A stretch of DNA of 7,469 bases from Verrucomicrobiales bacterium (GCA_003445095.1 DLVS01000169.1:1-7469); one strand, 5' to 3'; counted from the stretch's first letter, positions 1 through 7,469 are shown. Numbers and translations are program-made. Notes: generated by a model not told the origin, from the sequence alone.

Positions 1-52
1 CGGCGGAGACTACGCAGGACTCGCTGAACCGCAATCGGCGGGTGCCTAAAAT

Positions 53-1366
<1,314 letters not shown>

Positions 1367-1404
1367 GGGGAGTGGCTGAGAAACAGGGGTTATGATAGTC
1401 CGCG

Positions 1405-2340
1405 TCAGAAATACCCCGCCTTCTTTCGGTCTTCCATTGCCGCCTCACTAATCTTGTCGTCGGCGCGCGTGCCTCGTTCGGTCACCCGGGCCGCGGAGAC
1501 TTCGGCGATAATGTCGTCCACACTCCGCGCCGGGCTTTCAATCATCCCGGTGCTGATCATATCGGCGATGGTGCGGACCCGGACGATCAACGTTTTGCGA
1601 GGTTCTTTGTCAGTCGGGCGAGCGCCGGCGAAAGGGTCCGGCTTACTCGGGTCGGCGTGATCGGGCGGGACAGGCAACCATTGACCTCCGCGTCGAAAGC
1701 ACTCGCGGGGGTGACTGAAGTAGAGGTTGGGCACCTCCAGCTTCTCTTGATTGATATATTCCCAAACATCCATCTCGGTCCAATTGGACAGCGGGAAGAC
1801 ACGCATGTTTTCGCCCGGATTGACGCGGGCATTGTAGAGATTCCAGATTTCCGGTCGTTGATTTTTCGGATCCCATTGGCCGAAGGCGTCGCGAAAGCTG
1901 AAGAAGCGTTCTTTGGCGCGAGCCTTCTCCTCGTCGCGCCGTGCACCGCCGATGCAGCAGTCGAAGCGAAACTCTTCAATCGCGCCGAGGAGCACGGGAA
2001 TTTGAAGCTTGTTCCGACTCATCTCACCGGGCGTGGGCGTGGCCAGGCCTTTGGCAACGGCGTCATCGACCGTCCGGACAATCAGTTTGGCGCCCAGCTC
2101 CTTCGCCCGACGGTCGCGAAACTCGATGAGTTCAGGGAACTCGTGTCCGGTTTCAACGTTCAGAAACGGCATGGGGAGGTCGGCTGGACGGAACGCCTTC
2201 TCCGCCAGCCGCAACAAGCAGACGGAATCCTTGCCGCCGGAAAACATTAACGCCGGTCGCTCGAATTCGGCGGCGACCTCACGCATGACGTGAATCGCCT
2301 CGGTCTCGAGAAACTGCAGGTGGTCGAGATGGTAAGACAC
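1405..2340 (-). CDS. cysD: Sulfate adenylyltransferase subunit 2 (CysD)
   Basis: This is the catalytic subunit of ATP sulfurylase, which adenylates sulfate to APS while CysN hydrolyses GTP to drive the reaction. From the chosen start the product has 311 residues, against about 302 in E. coli. The PP-loop SGGKDS is at residues 34-39, GGARRDEEKAR at 131-141 and FPLSNWTEMDVWEYI at 182-196. The C-terminus ends with the family signature ADDKISEAAMEDRKKAGYF. I chose the GTG at 2338-2340 because the protein then begins MSYHLDHL, as CysD proteins typically do. The frame stays open to an ATG-type start at 2451, but that adds 37 arginine-rich residues that do not look like CysD and overlaps the end of cysH by about 94 bases. 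With the GTG start the gap to the cysH stop is 17 bases. One small oddity is VETGHEFPE near residue 62, where many homologues have VDTGHNFPE. Confidence 0.96.
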   Translation of the reverse strand: MSYHLDHLQFLETEAIHVMREVAAEFERPALMFSGGKDSVCLLRLAEKAFRPADLPMPFLNVETGHEFPELIEFRDRRAKELGAKLIVRTVDDAVAKGLATPTPGEMSRNKLQIPVLLGAIEEFRFDCCIGGARRDEEKARAKERFFSFRDAFGQWDPKNQRPEIWNLYNARVNPGENMRVFPLSNWTEMDVWEYINQEKLEVPNLYFSHPRECFRRGGQWLPVPPDHADPSKPDPFAGARPTDKEPRKTLIVRVRTIADMISTGMIESPARSVDDIIAEVSAARVTERGTRADDKISEAAMEDRKKAGYF

Positions 2341-2357
2341 AGCAACAACGCGGCTGG

Positions 2358-3020
2358 CTATTTCGTTGCGCCCATGGCTTTCCGTCCCCAATCCACGTGC
2401 AATCCGCACTCGCGCTTCTCGTCGGCTTTCGCCGGATCGAAGTAGTCCCATTCGTTCGGTAGGTCGTGAGCTTGGAGGTATTCCTCAAGTTGGGCGTCGC
2501 TCCAATGAAACAACGGGCTGACCTTTAGAACGCCGAATGAGGGATCGGGTGAAACCAAGCTGAGCTCGGCGCGATTCGGGTTTTGCACTTTTCGCAGCGC
2601 GGTCAGCCAAACCTTCGGCGCGAGTTCGCTCATGCCGCGACGAAAAGGCTCCAGCTTCATGATCGCGCTGAATTCCTTGAGCGCAGCTTCGTCGTCGGGC
2701 GTTGGAACGTCGCCAAAAACCGCGTCGCGATGGGCCGGCGTCATGCGGGGCAGGTACGCCTTCAGGTTGAGCTTGAGCTGACGCCGCAAGGTTTCCGCGT
2801 GGCGATAGGTAGCTGGGCGGTTATAACCGTGATCCACCCAGAGCACCGGAATCTCGGGTTGAACCTGCGTGACGAGATGAAGCAAGACGGCTTCATAGGG
2901 CCGAAAGTTGGTGGAAACGATGGCGTGTCCTTCGGACTGGGCGATCGCCCAGCGGATGACCTCCGACGGAGACTTTGTTTGAAGCTGCGTGTTAATTGTC
3001 GCGACCTGTTCGGGGGTCAT
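2358..3020 (-). CDS. cysH: Phosphoadenylyl-sulfate reductase-type protein (CysH), divergent
   Basis: This is a PAPS/APS reductase-family protein, which reduces activated sulfate to sulfite with thioredoxin or glutaredoxin. Counting from the ATG at 3018-3020 it has 220 residues, and E. coli CysH has about 244. Visible landmarks are STNF at 36-39 (a PP-loop-like segment), WVDHGYNRPATY at 61-72, ALRKVQNPNRAEL at 141-153 and the C-terminal KRECGLH at 202-208. Cys205 in that last motif is the only cysteine in the protein and would be the catalytic one. The CC and CxxC cysteines that bind the 4Fe-4S cluster in bacterial APS reductases are absent, which points to the PAPS-using type. Two segments differ from the usual consensus: VDHGY replaces VDTGY, and LRKVQN replaces LRREQS. 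Alternative GTG starts at 3059 and 3056 would add 12-13 residues, and a weak AGG upstream slightly favours the ATG. The neighbours cysI and cysDN support the assignment. Confidence 0.9.
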   Translation of the reverse strand: MTPEQVATINTQLQTKSPSEVIRWAIAQSEGHAIVSTNFRPYEAVLLHLVTQVQPEIPVLWVDHGYNRPATYRHAETLRRQLKLNLKAYLPRMTPAHRDAVFGDVPTPDDEAALKEFSAIMKLEPFRRGMSELAPKVWLTALRKVQNPNRAELSLVSPDPSFGVLKVSPLFHWSDAQLEEYLQAHDLPNEWDYFDPAKADEKRECGLHVDWGRKAMGATK

Positions 3021-3104
3021 AAACTTAGCCTGGCTGGAAATTCTATCGACGAGCACCACGGTTACTGCGGTTCAGTGGATCGTGCCGGCCGGACGTTGCG
3101 AAGA

Positions 3105-4808
3105 TCAGTCCGCTGCCGCAGGCAAGTCCTTCCACAACACTCGTTCGACCCAGTCGCCGAAGCGTTCGCCCGGCGTTCGCTCGGCGGCATATCGGGTCAG
3201 CACCGGTCGAAGCTCATTCAAAATGTCGGCGTCCTTCACCGTTTCTTTCCAGACGCGCGTCAAGCGAGTGCCGGGAGCGTTGCCCCCGAGCCAGATTTGG
3301 TAACGGCCGGGCGCTTTGCCCACAAATCCAATCTCGGCCATGTAGGGGCGAGCGCAGCCATTCGGGCAGCCCGTCATGCGGATGACAATCTCCTGTTGCT
3401 TGAGTCCAATTTCTTGGCACAACCCTTCAATTTGGGTGAGCAACGAGGGCAAATAACGCTCCGATTCGGACAACGACAGCCCGCAGGTTGGGAGCGCGGG
3501 ACAGGCGATGGCCGCCGAATGAAGGACTCCCGCTTGATCACGCGTGCGGACGCCGTGTTCACTCAGCAGCGCCTCGATAGCCGAGCGGTCCGATTCCCGG
3601 ATTTGGGCAAGAATGATGTTTTGATTGGCCGAAAGGCGAAACTCGACCTGGGGAAACCGCTCCGCGATCCGGCGCAGTGCCGTTTTGAGTTGATGGCCTT
3701 CCGAATCCTTGATGCGCCCCATCGAGACGAACAGCGTCAGATACGCGGAACCATCGACCGCACGAGCCCAACCATAGGTGTCCCCAGTGGTGGTAAACAC
3801 GAATTCACGCGCAGGTGAAAGTGTAACGCCCGACCGCTGCTCGATCTCGGCCCGGACAAACTCGGCCCCGCGCTCTTGCACGACATACTTGAGGCGGGCG
3901 TGTTTGCGGTCGGTTCGATCACCGAAATCTCGATGAACCGTTAGCACTGCCTTGGAAACTTCAACCACCTTCTCTCGCGGAACGAAACCGAGGACGCTTG
4001 CCAGCCGCGGGTAAGTCGCGTTGTTCCCGTGACCGCGTCCCATGCCACCACCAACGGCGAGATTGTATCCGACCACTTGACCCTGCTCCACGACCGCGAT
4101 GAACCCGAGGCAGTTCGTCAGAACATCCATGTCGTTGACTGGTGGAAGGACAAAGGCGGTCTTGAACTTTCGGGGCAAGTACTGCCGGCCGTACAGCGGG
4201 TCGACAAAGCCTTTGTTTTCGGCCGCGTCCAGGTCGAGCTGAACGCCATCGAGCCAAATGGAATGGTACGCCCTGGTCTGCGGCAAGAGGGCTCCAGAAA
4301 CCCGAACCGCGTCTTCGTAAAGCTGCTCGCGAGCACGGGAATTGGCCGGCGTCGGCGCTGCCATGACGTTTCGATTGACGTCACCGCAGGCGGCCAGCGT
4401 GTCCACCAGCGCTTGATTGAGTCCTTTCATCAACGCCCCCAAGCCGCTCTTGGCAACGCCGTGGAACTGAATGCTTTGTCGGGTCGTGATCCGCAACGTG
4501 TTGTTCCCATGCTTCGCGGATAAATCATCGAAGGCGCACCACTGGGCCGCCGAAAGCACGCCACCAGGAATCCGCCCCCGAATCATCATGATGTGGACTT
4601 TGCCCTGCTTGCGCCGGTCCCGGTCGTCTTGTTGATAGATACCGTGGAACTTCAGGAATTGCTCGTCGTCCGCGGAAAACGCGTCGAGAGCCGGGTCCGC
4701 CAGCGTCGCCGCAATCGTTCCGGCTAGTGTGGGAATGGCAATCTTCAGCTGCTCATTCTTCGTAAGCGGCTTAGCGTCCGGGACAACACCTCCTGCGACG
4801 GTGGACAT
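3105..4808 (-). CDS. cysI: Assimilatory sulfite reductase, siroheme/4Fe-4S hemoprotein subunit (CysI)
   Basis: This enzyme carries out the six-electron reduction of sulfite to sulfide in the cytoplasm. At 567 residues it nearly matches E. coli CysI (570). The four cysteines that hold the 4Fe-4S cluster and siroheme are all present: Cys436 and Cys442 in CPALPTC, and Cys481 and Cys485 in CPNGC. The active-site basic residues also line up. They are the arginines of IRGRIPGG (77, 79), Arg146 in CGDVNRNV, and Lys214 and Lys216 in RKFK. The segment AEIGFVGKAPGRYQIWLGG (491-509) is typical of CysI and separates it from dissimilatory enzymes. The flavoprotein partner CysJ is not encoded here, so the electron donor (a CysJ elsewhere, or ferredoxin) cannot be decided. 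It is the first gene of the minus-strand cys operon, followed by cysH 84 bases later. No ribosome binding site is evident before the ATG. Confidence 0.96.
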   Translation of the reverse strand: MSTVAGGVVPDAKPLTKNEQLKIAIPTLAGTIAATLADPALDAFSADDEQFLKFHGIYQQDDRDRRKQGKVHIMMIRGRIPGGVLSAAQWCAFDDLSAKHGNNTLRITTRQSIQFHGVAKSGLGALMKGLNQALVDTLAACGDVNRNVMAAPTPANSRAREQLYEDAVRVSGALLPQTRAYHSIWLDGVQLDLDAAENKGFVDPLYGRQYLPRKFKTAFVLPPVNDMDVLTNCLGFIAVVEQGQVVGYNLAVGGGMGRGHGNNATYPRLASVLGFVPREKVVEVSKAVLTVHRDFGDRTDRKHARLKYVVQERGAEFVRAEIEQRSGVTLSPAREFVFTTTGDTYGWARAVDGSAYLTLFVSMGRIKDSEGHQLKTALRRIAERFPQVEFRLSANQNIILAQIRESDRSAIEALLSEHGVRTRDQAGVLHSAAIACPALPTCGLSLSESERYLPSLLTQIEGLCQEIGLKQQEIVIRMTGCPNGCARPYMAEIGFVGKAPGRYQIWLGGNAPGTRLTRVWKETVKDADILNELRPVLTRYAAERTPGERFGDWVERVLWKDLPAAAD

Positions 4809-4813
4809 AATCG

Positions 4814-4824
4814 TAAGTGACTTA
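4814..4824. repeat. 11-base palindrome TAAGTGACTTA upstream of cysI
   Basis: TAAGT and ACTTA are perfect inverted arms around a single central base. The element lies 6 bases upstream of the cysI start codon and downstream of the candidate promoter, a place where a repressor could act. The arms are only five bases, so it may be chance. I do not recognise it as the site of a particular regulator. Confidence 0.25.
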
Positions 4825-4841
4825 GTAAAGTTACAAAGGAA

Positions 4842-4870
4842 ACTATCGGCGACAATTCTCCGGCCGGCAA
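4842..4870 (-). promoter_or_regulatory. Candidate sigma70-type promoter for the cys operon
   Basis: Reading the minus strand, a TTGCCG box (4865-4870) is followed after exactly 17 bases by GATAGT (4842-4847). Each hexamer matches the consensus at four of six positions. Transcription would start near 4835 and give a leader of roughly 27 bases before the cysI ATG. The -35 box overlaps a self-complementary CCGGCCGG octamer (4860-4867). The spacing and position are good but the boxes are imperfect, so this is only a candidate. Confidence 0.35.
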
Positions 4871-5103
4871 GAATGACTCACATCGCTGAGGGCGGGCAAC
4901 GCGTTTTCGGAAGATTCCGGTCAGTCCCCACGGCTAATGCATAGTATCCCGAATCTCTGTCCGCAGCGGTTCTTTTGCCCTCCAGCTCGGATGCGCAATG
5001 CCAAGCGGTGCGCGGACGTTCGCGTGGAAGCGGGATCAATCACCCGCTCCCCGGCCGGGCAAAGGAGTTCCGACCCGGCTGGAGACTGTGCTACTGTGGC
5101 TCC

Positions 5104-5985
5104 GTGGTTGCCGCTTCTGTTCCCGCCATTCGAAGCTCCTGGGCTGTCGTCCAAGATCATTCGCGGGTCTTTCAAGATCTTACCTTCGTTTACCCTGTCA
5201 TTTCCCGGCGGTCGCGTGGCCTATCTATCGGGATCAACCTCAATCCCGACAAGCGCTGCAATTTCGACTGCGTCTATTGCGAAGTGGATCGGCGAACGCC
5301 CGGACCGGCAAAGTCCGTGAATCTCGACCAATTGCGTGACGAATTGCGCTGGCTGATTCGCTACTCACTGGAAGGCGGGCTCGCCACTCAGCCTAAATTC
5401 CAGGAGGTACCGGACCTGACCAAGGTAATCCGCGATATCGCCTTCAGCGGCGATGGCGAGCCCACAATGATTCCCAATTTCGATGCCTGCGTACAGTTGG
5501 TCGTGGATACCAAACGCGAGCTCGGGTTGGCCAAAGCCAAGCTCGTGCTCATCACCGACTGCGCCGGCCTCGACAAAGCGTCCGTGCGCGCCGGGCTGGC
5601 GTTGATGGACGCCGACCAGGGGGAAATCTGGTGCAAGCTTGATGCCGGAACTGAGGCTTACTATCGCCTGGTTAACCGATCGTTCGTTCAGTTCGATCGG
5701 ATTCTTAAGAACATCACCGAAACCGCTCGAGTCCGCCCAATCGTAATCCAGAGCCTGTTCTTACGGATCCATGGTGCAACGATGCCGGCCGCTGAGGTCG
5801 ACGCGTACTGCGGTCGGCTTAACGACATCCGTGCTTTGGGTGGAGCGATTCGCGAAGTTCACGCCTACACGATTGCGCGTCCGACGCCCGAACCTTGGGC
5901 GACGAAGCTGACCCGGGAAGAGCTCGAACAAATGGCCGCGACAATTCGGGCGAAGACCGGACTGCCGGTGGATGTGTTTGAATGA
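5104..5985 (+). CDS. Radical SAM protein, COG0731 (TYW1-like) type, function unknown
   Basis: This is a radical S-adenosylmethionine enzyme. From the GTG at 5104 it has 293 residues. The cluster-binding motif is CNFDCVYC (Cys52, Cys56, Cys59; codons at 5257, 5269 and 5278), preceded by SIGINLNPDK. SGDGEPT follows at about residues 115-121; it marks the SAM-binding region and is shared with the COG0731 group that includes the wyosine-synthesis enzyme TYW1. LITDCAGL and KLDAGTEAYY are further conserved-looking segments. No flavodoxin domain or C-terminal cysteine-rich extension is visible, so this is a compact enzyme, and bacterial members of this kind have no well-established reaction that I can name. 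The start is uncertain: family-like sequence begins around VVQDHSR (nt 5146), the GTG at 5104 is the nearest canonical start, and a TTG at 4975 would add 43 residues of unconvincing sequence. It is divergent from the cys operon, which does not by itself imply a sulfur role. Confidence 0.85.
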   Translation: MVAASVPAIRSSWAVVQDHSRVFQDLTFVYPVISRRSRGLSIGINLNPDKRCNFDCVYCEVDRRTPGPAKSVNLDQLRDELRWLIRYSLEGGLATQPKFQEVPDLTKVIRDIAFSGDGEPTMIPNFDACVQLVVDTKRELGLAKAKLVLITDCAGLDKASVRAGLALMDADQGEIWCKLDAGTEAYYRLVNRSFVQFDRILKNITETARVRPIVIQSLFLRIHGATMPAAEVDAYCGRLNDIRALGGAIREVHAYTIARPTPEPWATKLTREELEQMAATIRAKTGLPVDVFE

Positions 5986-6049
5986 GCTCCGATTCAGTGG
6001 GTTATTCCCGATAGCGGCCGGTCCGCGAGCCATTTCAGCGCGACAGGTG

Positions 6050-6067
6050 CGGAATTCCTCGATTCCG
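6050..6067. repeat. Hairpin CGGAAT/ATTCCG downstream of the radical SAM gene
   Basis: Arms CGGAAT (6050-6055) and ATTCCG (6062-6067) can pair around a six-base loop. It lies about 65 bases after the radical SAM stop, where a terminator could sit. The stem is short and only three A residues follow rather than a T-run, so it is a poor intrinsic terminator and may be chance. Confidence 0.25.
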
Positions 6068-6080
6068 AAAGGTCCCTTTC
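6067..6080. repeat. Inverted repeat GAAAGGTCCCTTTC
   Basis: GAAAGG and CCTTTC are perfect six-base arms separated by TC. The element directly abuts the preceding hairpin and ends 15 bases before the ATG of the small ORF at 6096. It could be a protein-binding site or the stem of a tight hairpin. No function is recognised. Confidence 0.3.
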
Positions 6081-6095
6081 CCTACCATCTTTGGG

Positions 6096-6245
6096 ATGTC
6101 CCACCCGAACAACGAATCCTCTGACAACTCCCAACCAAATCGGCTGTGGCTCCACTTGCTGAGGTGGCGAAGTCCTACTCAGAAAATCCTCCGGTCACTC
6201 ACTCATCCGAGCGAGTCTCGTGAGCCCAAGCCCATCGATAAATAA
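6096..6245 (+). CDS. Doubtful small ORF, 49 residues
   Basis: An ATG at 6096 opens a frame of 49 codons ending in TAA at 6243-6245. The product begins MSHPNNESSDNSQPNR and ends PSESREPKPIDK; it is hydrophilic and basic with a short central WLHLLRW segment, and I recognise no family. The frame is the same as that of the helicase gene, and after the TAA it stays open through to the helicase ATG at 6291. It could be a small leader gene, the remnant of a longer helicase N-terminus cut by a stop codon, or simply chance. No ribosome binding site is visible. Length and composition alone do not establish it. Confidence 0.2.
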   Translation: MSHPNNESSDNSQPNRLWLHLLRWRSPTQKILRSLTHPSESREPKPIDK

Positions 6246-6290
6246 TGCCTGACGAATCGATCGGCCGCCGCCAATGACCGCCTGAATCAG

Positions 6291-7469
6291 ATGCCCACGC
6301 ACCTCAACAATTTCGGCCTGCGTGACAATCACTCGCGAGGTGCGGTCGCCGATTTTCTTCGGGCGACAATCCAACCGGAATCCAAACTCGCTTTGGTTTC
6401 GGCGTACTTCACCATCTTTGCCTACGATGCGCTCAAGGATTGTCTCGATAGCATTGGCCACCTCAAATTCCTCTTTGGCGAACCCTCCTTCATCAATCGC
6501 TTAGACCCAGACAAGACGAAGAAAAAGTCCTTTATCCTAGCCGCCGAAGGATTGGAGCTCTCGAAACGGCTCCAACAAAAGCGTGTAGCCCGGGAATGCG
6601 CTGATTGGATCCAGCGTAAGGTGGAGATTAGGACCGTCAGGCAGTCAAATCTGCTTCACGGTAAAATGGTTCACATCGACACCGCGGGGGTGGAGGAGGC
6701 GATTCTAGGCAGCTCCAATTTCACGGTCCGCGGGCTCGGCCTGGGCAAGGGAAACAACAACATCGAGCTGAACCTCATCGTCGATAGCAAACGGGACCGG
6801 CAAGACCTCAAGCGCTGGTTCGATGATTTGTGGAATAACGAAAAGCTAGTCGAAGACGTGAAGCAGGAAGTCCTGCTTTACTTGCGCAAGCTCTACGCCA
6901 ATCACTCCCCGCAGTTCATCTACTACCTGACCCTCTTCCATCTCTTTCGCGATTACCTCGATGGCACGCGAGACATTGATGAGAACCTGCGCCGCGTCGC
7001 TCTGCCCGACACGCATATCTGGCGAACGCTTTTCTCATTCCAGAAGGACGGTGCCAAGGCCGCCATCAACAAGATCCTCGATTACAACGGCTGCATCCTT
7101 GCCGACAGCGTCGGCCTCGGCAAAACCTACACTGCCCTTGCCGTCATCAAATACTTCGAGCTGCGCAACGAGCGTGTTCTCGTCCTCTGCCCGAAGAAAC
7201 TCAGCCGCAACTGGACGATCTACCGGAATCCCAGCTCCCTGAATCCGTTCTCGGACGACAAGTTCCGCTACGACGTTCTACATCACACCGACCTCTCTCG
7301 CGAATCAGGCGAAGTGAATGGACTCCTCTTGGATTCACTCAACTGGGGCGCCTACGACTTGGTCGTCATCGACGAATCGCACAACTTCCGGAACAACAAG
7401 CTCGCCACCCAGCGCCCTGGCGAAGCCGAGGAGCGCCGCAGTCGTTACCAGCGCCTCATGGATGACATT
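6291..7469 (+). CDS. PLD-domain superfamily 2 (SNF2-like) helicase, partial at the 3' end
   Basis: The frame runs from an ATG at 6291 through 393 codons to the window edge without a stop. Residues 1 to about 180 form a phospholipase D-like domain. Its single HKD motif is complete: His123, Lys125 and Asp130 in HGKMVHID, then GSSN at 140-143. A helicase ATPase domain follows, with a possible Q motif around Gln251 (FSFQKDGA), motif I ADSVGLGKT at 271-279 (Lys278) and motif II DESH at 361-364. The remaining motifs III-VI would lie beyond the window. The order PLD, then Walker A and DESH, and the segment RECADWIQRKV (101-111) match a group of SNF2-related helicases that, from memory, often lie in restriction-modification or other defence loci. 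It probably acts on nucleic acid, but no activity is proven. I chose this ATG because family-like sequence starts right after it; the in-frame TAA at 6243 limits further extension. No ribosome binding site is evident. Confidence 0.88.
   Translation, partial: MPTHLNNFGLRDNHSRGAVADFLRATIQPESKLALVSAYFTIFAYDALKDCLDSIGHLKFLFGEPSFINRLDPDKTKKKSFILAAEGLELSKRLQQKRVARECADWIQRKVEIRTVRQSNLLHGKMVHIDTAGVEEAILGSSNFTVRGLGLGKGNNNIELNLIVDSKRDRQDLKRWFDDLWNNEKLVEDVKQEVLLYLRKLYANHSPQFIYYLTLFHLFRDYLDGTRDIDENLRRVALPDTHIWRTLFSFQKDGAKAAINKILDYNGCILADSVGLGKTYTALAVIKYFELRNERVLVLCPKKLSRNWTIYRNPSSLNPFSDDKFRYDVLHHTDLSRESGEVNGLLLDSLNWGAYDLVVIDESHNFRNNKLATQRPGEAEERRSRYQRLMDDI

Larger units (their letters stand above)
4809..5103. 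other. Divergent intergenic region between cysI and the radical SAM gene
   Basis: About 295 bases separate the cysI start from the most likely start of the radical SAM gene, and both genes read outward. The cysI-proximal end holds the candidate promoter and palindrome described separately. The octamer CCGGCCGG occurs twice (4860-4867 and 5051-5058). I see no SAM riboswitch-like architecture, no tRNA and no convincing coding frame here. A convincing plus-strand promoter for the radical SAM gene was not found; CATAGT at 4940-4945 is a weak -10 candidate without a good -35. Confidence 0.6.
5986..6290. other. Spacer between the radical SAM gene and the helicase gene
   Basis: These 305 bases hold no convincing conserved gene. 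They contain two short inverted repeats near 6050-6080 and a doubtful 49-codon ORF (6096-6245), listed separately. No tRNA, integrase site or clear terminator was found that would mark an island boundary. Because the left side carries housekeeping-type genes and the right side an accessory-type helicase, any junction between conserved and variable sequence would most likely lie here. That is inference only. Confidence 0.5.

Noticed and set aside
2341..2451. N-terminal extension of CysD to the start at 2451
   Set aside because: The extra 37 residues are unlike CysD, overlap cysH coding sequence, and the canonical MSYHLDHL begins at the GTG at 2340.
2583..3818. Long plus-strand open frame (411 codons) opposite cysH and cysI
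   Set aside because: It spans two clearly recognisable minus-strand genes and their gap, and its translation resembles no family. It is a mirror frame of GC-rich coding sequence.
4809..4935. SAM or other sulfur-related riboswitch upstream of cysI
   Set aside because: I could not find the multi-stem architecture or conserved core of a SAM riboswitch, and the predicted leader is very short.
4921..5175. Minus-strand open frame of 84 codons in the divergent intergenic region
   Set aside because: It has no motif, runs into the 5' end of the radical SAM gene, and shows an arbitrary composition. Nothing supports it as a gene.
6198..6224. CTCAC/GTGAG inverted arms around 17 bases
   Set aside because: Five-base arms with a long loop are expected by chance and sit in a region with no other supporting signal.
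6195..6461. Minus-strand open frame of 88 codons
   Set aside because: It overlaps the N-terminal PLD region of the helicase, whose frame is supported by motifs. Its own product shows no recognisable motif.
6961..7242. Plus-strand open frame of 93 codons in another frame
   Set aside because: It lies inside the helicase ATPase region, where motif I (ADSVGLGKT) proves the other frame. The product is serine- and arginine-rich noise.

Overview
The window looks like a bacterial chromosome segment of moderately high GC. It holds an assimilatory sulfate-reduction operon, a divergent radical SAM gene, and the 5' two-thirds or so of what appears to be an accessory PLD/SNF2-type helicase gene that runs off the right edge. 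None of the starts has a convincing Shine-Dalgarno sequence. Together with the gene content this would fit a lineage such as Verrucomicrobiota or Planctomycetota, but that is a weak inference and no rRNA or phylogenetic marker is present.

Region 1 (53-4808, all minus strand) is read from right to left as cysI (sulfite reductase hemoprotein), cysH (single-cysteine PAPS-type reductase), cysD and cysN (the two sulfate adenylyltransferase subunits). The genes are 17 to 84 bases apart and form a likely operon. Together they take sulfate to APS (CysDN), reduce the activated sulfate to sulfite (CysH) and reduce sulfite to sulfide (CysI) for cysteine synthesis. No APS kinase (CysC), no sulfite reductase flavoprotein (CysJ) and no siroheme synthase (CysG) is visible, so those functions must come from elsewhere. 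A candidate sigma70-type promoter and a small palindrome lie just upstream of cysI.

Region 2 (about 4809-5103) is the divergent intergenic space. Region 3 (about 5104-5985, plus strand) is a radical SAM protein of the COG0731 (TYW1-like) type, with its CxxxCxxC motif intact and its start uncertain.

Region 4 (5986-6290) is a spacer with short inverted repeats and a doubtful 49-codon ORF. Region 5 (6291 to the window end, plus strand) is an open frame of 393 codons with an N-terminal phospholipase D-like HKD motif followed by the ATPase motifs of a superfamily 2 (SNF2-like) helicase. Proteins of this kind are often found in accessory or defence-related loci. It is the part of the window most likely to lead to something less ordinary, but the decisive neighbours lie outside. 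I see no tRNA, rRNA, insertion sequence or CRISPR array.
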